Below are positions 1 through 4,700 of a stretch of 5,296 nucleotides of DNA, one piece after another. Where the stretch lies: the NCBI GenBank assembly GCA_052035915.1, contig JBPOHE010000171.1, positions 1 through 5,296 of the forward strand, in the 5' to 3' direction. Both the position numbers and the translations under genes were made by a program. Under the pieces are notes generated by a model. That model was not told the DNA's origin. It searched no databases and saw only the letters and a program-made list of their open reading frames with translations. Each line of letters starts with the position of its first letter. Position 1 is the stretch's first letter. The stretch is from JBPOHE01 sp052035915. Its GTDB lineage: Bacteria > Pseudomonadota > Gammaproteobacteria > Chromatiales > Chromatiaceae.

Positions 1-1
1 C

Positions 2-112
2 AATTTGCTCCGTCTCGATACCTCCCGTAAGGGCGGCATCCACACCCGCCGCATCTTGGCCGCGTCTTCTGATTCCTATCGCGCCAACCTCCTCGGGCTT
101 ACGTTACTTTGA
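2..112 (+). CDS. C-terminal fragment of an ISAs1-family-like transposase (5' end outside window)
   Basis: An open frame enters from the left edge and ends at TGA 110-112, giving 36 residues. It starts NLLRLDTSRKGGI and continues through RRILAASSDSYRANLLGL. This resembles the C-terminus of ISAs1/H-repeat DDE transposases, where an 'NLL..d.srK..i..kR..Aa.d..Y...LL' pattern follows the catalytic domain. The DDE catalytic residues would lie upstream and cannot be seen. The assignment is by recalled family pattern, not by a search. The adjoining CCCTG terminus is independent support. Whether the full gene is functional or a remnant cannot be judged. Confidence 0.55.
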   Translation, partial: NLLRLDTSRKGGIHTRRILAASSDSYRANLLGLTLL

Positions 113-125
113 TGCGATTGCCCTG
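111..125 (+). repeat. Putative right terminal inverted repeat of the insertion sequence
   Basis: The sequence GATGCGATTGCCCTG overlaps the last two bases of the transposase stop codon. Read on the other strand it begins CAGGGCAATCGCATC, matching the CAGGG start typical of ISAs1-family ends. The partner repeat is outside the window, so the inner limit of the repeat is a guess. Confidence 0.5.
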
Positions 126-137
126 GGGCTGTGCTAC

Positions 138-166
138 TTGCACTTCATGACAAAACTATCCAGGAT
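138..166 (+). promoter_or_regulatory. Weak candidate sigma70-type promoter for the moxR-bat operon
   Basis: TTGCAC at 138-143 and CAGGAT at 161-166 are separated by 17 bases. Each hexamer matches only 3 of 6 consensus positions. It is listed because it has correct spacing in the only non-coding stretch upstream of the operon, and because its -10 element falls inside a 13-bp dyad. The true promoter could equally lie inside the insertion sequence or upstream of it. Confidence 0.2.
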
Positions 167-168
167 AG
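156..168. repeat. 13-bp inverted repeat CTATCC-A-GGATAG, operator-like
   Basis: Two perfect 6-base arms (156-161 and 163-168) flank a single central base. A hairpin with a one-base loop is not feasible, so if functional this would be a binding site for a dimeric regulator. It overlaps the weak candidate -10 element at 161-166. The symmetry is certain; a regulatory role is inference. Confidence 0.35.
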
Positions 169-227
169 GGTTTCCGCCAGGAAGCAGTCGGTCCCCGGAC
201 CTCAGGATCGCCATCCGGAGTCACCCA

Positions 228-239
228 AGGCCATGGCCT
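228..239. repeat. Perfect 12-bp palindrome AGGCCATGGCCT upstream of moxR
   Basis: The palindrome ends 23 bases before the moxR start codon. A shorter dyad, GGTCC-CC-GGACC, lies at 190-201, and CCGGA at 195-199 can pair with TCCGG at 214-218, so the leader is rich in small symmetric elements. The ATG inside the palindrome (233-235) is not in a convincing reading frame. Function is unknown; it may be chance in GC-rich sequence. Confidence 0.3.
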
Positions 240-262
240 CACACAAGAAGTAGTAAATAACC

Positions 263-1219
263 ATGCACCCGAAAGACCTCGACCCTGTTCGCCGATACCT
301 CGCCTCCCGCATCATCGGTCAGAAAAAATTTCTCGACAGCCTCTTGATCTGCCTCCTCAGCGGGGGCCATGTGCTGGTCGAAGGCATGCCAGGTCTGGCC
401 AAGACCACCGCCGTCAAGGCCCTGGCCGAGGCCATCGAGGGCGATTTCCACCGCATCCAGTTCACCCCGGACCTGTTGCCCTCGGATCTGATCGGCACCG
501 ACATCTACCGGCATGAAAAAGGGAACTTCGAGTTTCGTCCGGGCCCCTTGTTCCACAACATCTTGCTGGCCGATGAGGTCAACCGGGCCCCGGCCAAGGT
601 ACAGTCGGCCCTGTTGGAGGCGATGGCGGAACAACAGATCACCGTCGGGCAGAAGACCTATCCCCTCCCCAGGCTGTTCATGGTCCTCGCCACCCAGAAT
701 CCGGTGGAGCAGGAAGGGACCTACCATCTGCCCGAGGCCCAGCTCGATCGCTTCCTGATGCAGGTCAATGTCACCTATCCGACCCGGGAAGAAGAGTTGG
801 CCATTCTCGAACTCGACAGCCGCCAGCAAAAGGAAGCCCCCAAGCCGCCGGAACATCGGCTCTCCCAGGCCGATCTCTTTGCGATGCGGCTGGATATCGC
901 CAACCTCTATCTGGACCCCAGGCTGAACAACTATATCGTCGACCTGGTGCAGGCGACCCGCTATCCGGGGCGCTACGACAAGGACCTCACCCGCTGGATC
1001 CGCTTCGGCGCCTCGCCCCGGGCCGCCATCGCCCTCGCCCGCTGCGCCCGCACCCGGGCCTGGCTGGACGGCGACGGCTTCGTCTCCCCCCAGCACATCC
1101 AATCCGTCGCCCCGGAAACCATGCGCCACCGCATCCTCCTCACCTTCGAGGGCGAAGCCGAGGGCATCTCCACGGATGATGTGATCAAACGCCTGGTGGA
1201 TCGGGTCGCCTTGCCCTAG
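263..1219 (+). CDS. moxR: MoxR-family AAA+ ATPase
   Basis: This 318-residue protein is a complete MoxR-type AAA+ ATPase, a cytoplasmic chaperone-like enzyme thought to remodel or activate VWA-domain partners using ATP. Walker A is GMPGLAKT (41-48), Walker B is LLADE (101-105), sensor 1 is ATQN (143-146), the arginine finger is in LDRF (R163) and sensor 2 is GASPRA (R253). All nucleotide-binding motifs are intact and the length is normal for the family. The C-terminal part (about 200-318) is the helical lid domain. The ATG at 263 is the first possible start, because an in-frame TAA lies at 254-256. Its ribosome site is weak: only AAGAAG at 245-250, 12 bases away. It is the first gene of the operon and fits the subfamily that accompanies Bat genes. 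The family is sure; the substrate is unknown. Confidence 0.96.
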   Translation: MHPKDLDPVRRYLASRIIGQKKFLDSLLICLLSGGHVLVEGMPGLAKTTAVKALAEAIEGDFHRIQFTPDLLPSDLIGTDIYRHEKGNFEFRPGPLFHNILLADEVNRAPAKVQSALLEAMAEQQITVGQKTYPLPRLFMVLATQNPVEQEGTYHLPEAQLDRFLMQVNVTYPTREEELAILELDSRQQKEAPKPPEHRLSQADLFAMRLDIANLYLDPRLNNYIVDLVQATRYPGRYDKDLTRWIRFGASPRAAIALARCARTRAWLDGDGFVSPQHIQSVAPETMRHRILLTFEGEAEGISTDDVIKRLVDRVALP

Positions 1220-1222
1220 AGG
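1218..1222 (+). promoter_or_regulatory. Ribosome binding site of the DUF58 gene, overlapping the moxR stop
   Basis: AGAGG lies 5 bases before the ATG at 1228 and shares bases with the moxR TAG (1217-1219). This supports the chosen start and suggests coupled translation of the two genes. Confidence 0.6.
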
Positions 1223-1227
1223 CCGAC

Positions 1228-2160
1228 ATGGACATCGACAACAGCCTGCGGCCACGTATCGATGACCTGCTGGAGCTGAGACATCAGGCCCAGGCCCTGG
1301 GCCTGGCCTCCCATCACCTGGTGAATTCGGCCTTCAGCGGTCTCTACGCCTCGATCTTTCGCGGCGCCGGACTGAATTTCGAGGAGGTGCGGCAATACCG
1401 CGAGGGTGACGACATCCGCAACATGGACTGGAAGGTCACCGCCCGGACCAATTCCCCCCACATGAAGATCTTCCGCGAAGAGCGGGAGCGGAGCGTGATC
1501 TTTTGCGTCGATCAGGGGCCCCACATGAGTTTCGGTACCCGGGGGACCTTCAAATCCATCCAGGCGGCGCGGGCGACCGCCCTGCTCGGTTGGGCGGCAA
1601 ACCGCCAGCATGACCGGGTGGGCGGTCTGCTGTTCGGTCATACCGAGACGGGTGCCCAGTTTTTTCGTCCCACCCGGGGACGCCGGGCGCTCTGGCGTCT
1701 GCTGCGGGCCATGACCGAACCCAGCCCGCCCCAACAGGCGGAGCGGGATTATCTCTTCGCCGCCTTGCAGCAAGTGGATCGGGCCACCAGCAAGGGCTCG
1801 CTCATCTTCGTCATCGCCGATTTCAATCGGGACTTGGGCGGATTGCTGGAACGGACCCTGGGTTCCATGTCCCAGCGCCATGCGGTGGTGCTCTTGCCGG
1901 TGGACGATCCGGTGGACCGCGAGATTCCGGTTATGGGGCCAATGGTATTCACGAGCGCCGATGGGGAGCTGATCGAGATCGACACGGCGGACAAGGCCGC
2001 CCGTCAGACCTATACCGAGGCCTGGCAGCAGCGCCGGGAGGCCGTCACCGCCCTGACCAATCGGCTCAATCTCCTGTTCCTGCCCATCCGCACCGACGAA
2101 GACATCCATACCAGTCTGTTGCGCGATCTCCGTCGCTACGCCAGCAATCGGGTGTTGTAA
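1228..2160 (+). CDS. DUF58 (VWA-like) protein, MoxR partner
   Basis: This 310-residue soluble protein carries the DUF58 signature around residues 57-88: YREGDDIRNMDWKVTAR followed by a REERER stretch. DUF58 proteins are almost always encoded next to MoxR ATPases and are believed to be their cytoplasmic VWA-fold partners. The VWA-like part starts at the strand SVIFCVD (89-95) and a later conserved acidic strand is FVIADF (194-199). In place of the DxSxS metal site the sequence reads D95-Q-G-P-H99, so both serines are missing while D95 and D198 remain. No signal peptide or clear membrane segment is visible, unlike longer DUF58 proteins that have an N-terminal membrane hairpin. The gene begins 8 bases after moxR with a good ribosome site and is followed 4 bases later by the DUF4381 gene. 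The family is sure; the molecular function is inferred. Confidence 0.93.
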   Translation: MDIDNSLRPRIDDLLELRHQAQALGLASHHLVNSAFSGLYASIFRGAGLNFEEVRQYREGDDIRNMDWKVTARTNSPHMKIFREERERSVIFCVDQGPHMSFGTRGTFKSIQAARATALLGWAANRQHDRVGGLLFGHTETGAQFFRPTRGRRALWRLLRAMTEPSPPQQAERDYLFAALQQVDRATSKGSLIFVIADFNRDLGGLLERTLGSMSQRHAVVLLPVDDPVDREIPVMGPMVFTSADGELIEIDTADKAARQTYTEAWQQRREAVTALTNRLNLLFLPIRTDEDIHTSLLRDLRRYASNRVL

Positions 2161-2164
2161 CCAG

Positions 2165-2653
2165 ATGTATCCCACGCTCAATCAACTCATCGACATTCGC
2201 GGCCTGGACCCGGAACCCTGGTGGCATCTGGCACCGGGCTGGTGGATCCTTTTCGTCACCCTGGCCTTTCTCCTCTACGCCCTCCCCCACCTCCTGCTGG
2301 CCTGGCACCGTCGTCCCCGCTACCCGCGTTGGCACCGGGACGCGAGGCGTCAACTCCATGAATTACGGCGCCGGGCCGGTTCCCAGGACGCCAAGGAGAC
2401 CGCCGCCCAGCTCACCGAGTTGTTGCGTCGCATCGCTATAACCAGATTCGGTCGCGCCTCCTGTGCCGGGCTGGTGGGCGAGGACTGGCTGACCTGGCTC
2501 AAGGACAAGGACCCCACGGGGTTCGATTGGCCGACCAAGGGTCGGCCGCTGGTCGCCCTGCCCTATGCCCCGCCGGGACAGGTCCCGGCCACGGAATCGC
2601 TGGGACCGCTGATCGACGCGGCCTTGATCTGGCTCGCCACCACCAGGGGGTAG
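2165..2653 (+). CDS. DUF4381 single-pass membrane protein
   Basis: This protein has 162 residues. The N-terminal part has the pattern usual for DUF4381: a short segment with LDPEPWW, then PGWW leading into one hydrophobic helix at about 26-47. A strongly basic stretch (WHRRPRYPRWHRDARR, 47-62) follows and should hold the rest of the protein in the cytoplasm. The soluble part (about 55-162) includes LTELLRRIAITRFGR and a GEDWLTWL motif, like the 'G..Wl.fLd' ending of the family. DUF4381 genes occur between DUF58 and the first VWA gene in many Bat-type operons. Its role is not known; a link between the cytoplasmic ATPase and membrane VWA proteins is a guess. The start is 4 bases after the DUF58 stop with no strong ribosome site (only CGGGTG at 2149-2154), so translation probably depends on coupling. 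Confidence 0.85.
   Translation: MYPTLNQLIDIRGLDPEPWWHLAPGWWILFVTLAFLLYALPHLLLAWHRRPRYPRWHRDARRQLHELRRRAGSQDAKETAAQLTELLRRIAITRFGRASCAGLVGEDWLTWLKDKDPTGFDWPTKGRPLVALPYAPPGQVPATESLGPLIDAALIWLATTRG
2645..2650 (+). promoter_or_regulatory. Strong ribosome binding site that fixes the GTG start of batA
   Basis: AGGGGG sits 6 bases before GTG at 2657, inside the last codons of the DUF4381 gene. The next possible start, ATG at 2681, has no comparable site and would shorten the first membrane helix region, so the GTG is preferred. Confidence 0.65.
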
Positions 2654-2656
2654 ACC

Positions 2657-3697
2657 GTGCTGAAGTTTCACTGGCCGTGGATGGGCCTCCTGTTGTTGGC
2701 CCCTCTGTTGGTATGGTGGCTGTGGCCACGCCTCACCCAGGATATCCGGGATCGTCCCGAGGGTCAGCGCACCCTGTTGCTGCACCCTGTTTTGCAACAT
2801 CTACGCCACGCCTTCGTCGGCCGGGTACCAGGCACCCCACTCAGCAGCGTGCTGCATCGCCTGTGGCTGTTTCTCCTCTGGCTGTTTTTGGTGTTGGCCC
2901 TGATGCGGCCCGAGTGGCTGGAACCCCATACCGAGGTGAAGACCGAAGGCTACGACCTGATGCTGTCGGTGGATGCCTCCTACTCCATGGACGCCCTGGA
3001 CTTCAGCGTCGACGGCCGTCAGGTCAGCCGCATGGCGGTGATCAAGGGGGTGATGAGCCGTTTCATCGAAAATCGTCGTGGGGATCGGGTCGGCCTCATC
3101 ATCTTCGGTAATCAGGCCTATGTCCTTTCGCCCCTGACCTTCGACACGGATGCGGTGCGGAACCTGCTCAATGAGGTGGTACCCAGTATCGCCGGTCAGG
3201 GCACGGCCATGGGTGACGCTATCGCCCTGGGGGTGAAAAAACTCAGAGAGCGTCCGCTGGGTTCCCGGGTCATGCTCCTGATCACCGATGGCGAAAGCAC
3301 CTCCGGCATGGTCCCGCCGATCGAGGCCGCACGCCTGGCCGCCGTGGAAGGGGTGCGCATCTATGCCATAGGTGTGGGCAGCAAACAGCCCAAGGTGCCG
3401 ATCGTCGAGAACAATCAATTGACCTATCGCGAGGATTTGGGATTCGACGAGGAGAGCCTGCGGCAGATCGCCGAGGCCAGCCATGGCGCCTACTTCCCGG
3501 CGACCGACACCCACGCCCTGGAAGAGATCTATCGACGCATCGACGAACTGGAGAAAAGCCAGGCCGAGGCCCGTAGCGTCTTCATTCCCCACAGCCTCTT
3601 CCGTTATCCGCTGGCGGCCGCGCTGCTCTGCCTCCTCTTGTTGGGGCTCTTTCCCGATGGGCGATCCAGATTGCTCGCGCGAGGTCGGCATGCTTGA
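2657..3697 (+). CDS. batA: BatA-like membrane VWA protein
   Basis: This 346-residue protein has the BatA layout: membrane helices at about 9-23 and 68-84, a von Willebrand factor A domain at about 98-295, and a C-terminal helix at about 316-333. The MIDAS metal site is complete: D106-A-S108-Y-S110, T183 in GQGTAMGDA, and D211 in LLITDGES. After the domain comes a BatA-typical tail in which GFDEESLRQIAEASHGAYF leads to a helix ending IDELEKS. The segment between the first two helices is rich in Arg and the C-terminus ends RSRLLARGRHA, so by the positive-inside rule the VWA domain faces the periplasm. The gene uses a GTG start with a strong ribosome site, 3 bases after DUF4381, and overlaps batB by 8 bases. 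BatA proteins are linked to oxygen or stress tolerance in Bacteroides and related systems; the ligand is unknown. Confidence 0.92.
   Translation: MLKFHWPWMGLLLLAPLLVWWLWPRLTQDIRDRPEGQRTLLLHPVLQHLRHAFVGRVPGTPLSSVLHRLWLFLLWLFLVLALMRPEWLEPHTEVKTEGYDLMLSVDASYSMDALDFSVDGRQVSRMAVIKGVMSRFIENRRGDRVGLIIFGNQAYVLSPLTFDTDAVRNLLNEVVPSIAGQGTAMGDAIALGVKKLRERPLGSRVMLLITDGESTSGMVPPIEAARLAAVEGVRIYAIGVGSKQPKVPIVENNQLTYREDLGFDEESLRQIAEASHGAYFPATDTHALEEIYRRIDELEKSQAEARSVFIPHSLFRYPLAAALLCLLLLGLFPDGRSRLLARGRHA
3681..3685 (+). promoter_or_regulatory. Ribosome binding site for batB inside the batA coding end
   Basis: GAGGT lies 4 bases before the ATG at 3690. It decides the batB start: the frame is open upstream to 3483, but that extension lies entirely within batA and has no BatB-like character, while the protein from 3690 begins with the expected short N-terminus and membrane helix. 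Confidence 0.6.
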
Positions 3698-4700
3698 TAC
3701 CAGTTTTCATTTCGCCCAACCGGCCTGGCTCTGGGGACTGCTGCTCATCCTGCCGGTAGCCCTGTGGCTCAAATTGACTACCGTGCGGGCGCATCGGGGC
3801 CCGGTCGAGCGCTATGCGGATCAGCATTTATTGCCCTATCTGACGGGCACCAGGGTCCTCAGCGCCGGCAAGAACTGGGCCCGTTTCGGTCGCTGGGCGC
3901 TGCTCTGGAGCCTGGCAACCATCGCCATGGCGGGGCCGCGTTGGGACTTTGTCGATCTCAAGCTCTTCCGACCCGGGAGCGCCCTGCTCATCCTGCTCGA
4001 TATCTCCCGTTCCATGCAGGTGGAGGATGTCCCGACCGGAAGAATCGGGCGGGCGCGGCAGGAAATCTTCGATCTCCTCAATGCCCGTTCTCCCTTGCGG
4101 ATCGGCTTGGTGGCCTTCGCCTCCACCCCCCATGTGGTGGCCCCCATCACCGAAGACACCCAGACCATCAGCAATGCTCTGCCCTCCCTCTCGACGGATC
4201 TGGTCCGCTTGCAGGGCAGCCGCTTGTCCTCGGCCCTGCAACGGGCCCAACAACTCCTGGCGGCGCAACCAGCCGACAGCCCGAAGACCATCCTCCTCAT
4301 CACCGACGGCGATTTCGACGAGATCGATCTGGAGAACAGGATGCGAGAACTTCCCATCAAGGGCATACGTCTCATCATCATGGGGGTGGGCACCCCCGTC
4401 GGCGGCCAGGTGCCGGCGGCGGATGGATCCTTTATGGTCGACCGTCAGCGTCGTCCCATCGAGTCCAAGCTCGACGAGAACCAGTTACAACGTCTCGCCG
4501 AGGCGGGGAAAGGTCTCTATCTGCGGGCGGACTTTACGGCCAAGGATACGGACAAGATCCTGGCCGTGGCCCAAGAGGCCGCGGTCGTCCAGCCTGCTGG
4601 CGAAGAGGTGACCCGGGTCTGGAACGAGCGTTTTTACTTGGCCTTGATCCCACTCCTGGCACTGATGCTGCCGATGTTTCGTCGTACCCTGCTGAAATGA
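3690..4700 (+). CDS. batB: BatB-like membrane VWA protein
   Basis: This 336-residue paralogue of the preceding gene starts MLDTSFHFAQPAWLW, which is typical of BatB. Membrane helices lie at about 13-29, 68-82 and 315-330, with the VWA domain at about 97-300. The MIDAS has D104-I-S106-R-S108 and D206 in LLITDGD; the middle position, usually Thr, is Ser177 in QGSRLSSAL. A segment after the domain (about 233-280), including GTPVGGQVP, SKLDENQLQRLA and GLYLRAD, matches the BatB pattern. Basic residues between the first two helices and the RRTLLK end place the VWA domain in the periplasm. The start codon overlaps the end of batA by 8 bases and has its own GAGGT site; its stop overlaps the batC start as ATGA. 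It probably acts with BatA and BatC in one membrane complex, which is inference from family context. Confidence 0.92.
   Translation: MLDTSFHFAQPAWLWGLLLILPVALWLKLTTVRAHRGPVERYADQHLLPYLTGTRVLSAGKNWARFGRWALLWSLATIAMAGPRWDFVDLKLFRPGSALLILLDISRSMQVEDVPTGRIGRARQEIFDLLNARSPLRIGLVAFASTPHVVAPITEDTQTISNALPSLSTDLVRLQGSRLSSALQRAQQLLAAQPADSPKTILLITDGDFDEIDLENRMRELPIKGIRLIIMGVGTPVGGQVPAADGSFMVDRQRRPIESKLDENQLQRLAEAGKGLYLRADFTAKDTDKILAVAQEAAVVQPAGEEVTRVWNERFYLALIPLLALMLPMFRRTLLK

Larger units (their letters stand above)
1..125 (+). mobile_element. Right end of an ISAs1-like insertion sequence (left part outside window)
   Basis: Bases 2-112 read as the C-terminal end of a transposase, and directly behind it is a sequence ending in CCCTG at 121-125. 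ISAs1-family elements are known to begin with CAGGG and therefore end with CCCTG, with the transposase stop close to the right end, which is the arrangement here. The predicted element boundary is base 125, so the 8-10 bases from 126 would be one copy of the target duplication. The left end and most of the transposase lie outside the window, so neither the paired repeat nor the duplication can be confirmed, and it is unknown whether the copy is intact. The element lies about 137 bases upstream of the moxR start, transcribed in the same direction. Confidence 0.6.

Noticed and set aside
126..142. Possible sigma54 promoter near GGGGCTGTGC...TTGCA
   Set aside because: The spacing between the GG and GC elements is 11 rather than the required 10 bases, and the -24 box lacks the TGGCAC pattern.
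239..1255. Long open frame on the - strand opposite moxR
   Set aside because: It is a shadow of a GC-rich coding gene. The + strand product has every MoxR motif, while the antisense product has no recognisable domain.
1216..2181. Long open frame on the - strand opposite the DUF58 gene
   Set aside because: It mirrors the DUF58 coding frame almost end to end and shows no family pattern; codon bias of the + gene keeps the reverse frame open.
2527..3111. Overlapping + frame across the DUF4381/batA junction
   Set aside because: It overlaps two well-supported genes in another frame and its product is Pro/Arg/Gly-rich without any domain.
2801..3691. Long open frame on the - strand opposite batA
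   Set aside because: The + strand has a complete MIDAS and BatA layout; the reverse product has no domain and no plausible start region.
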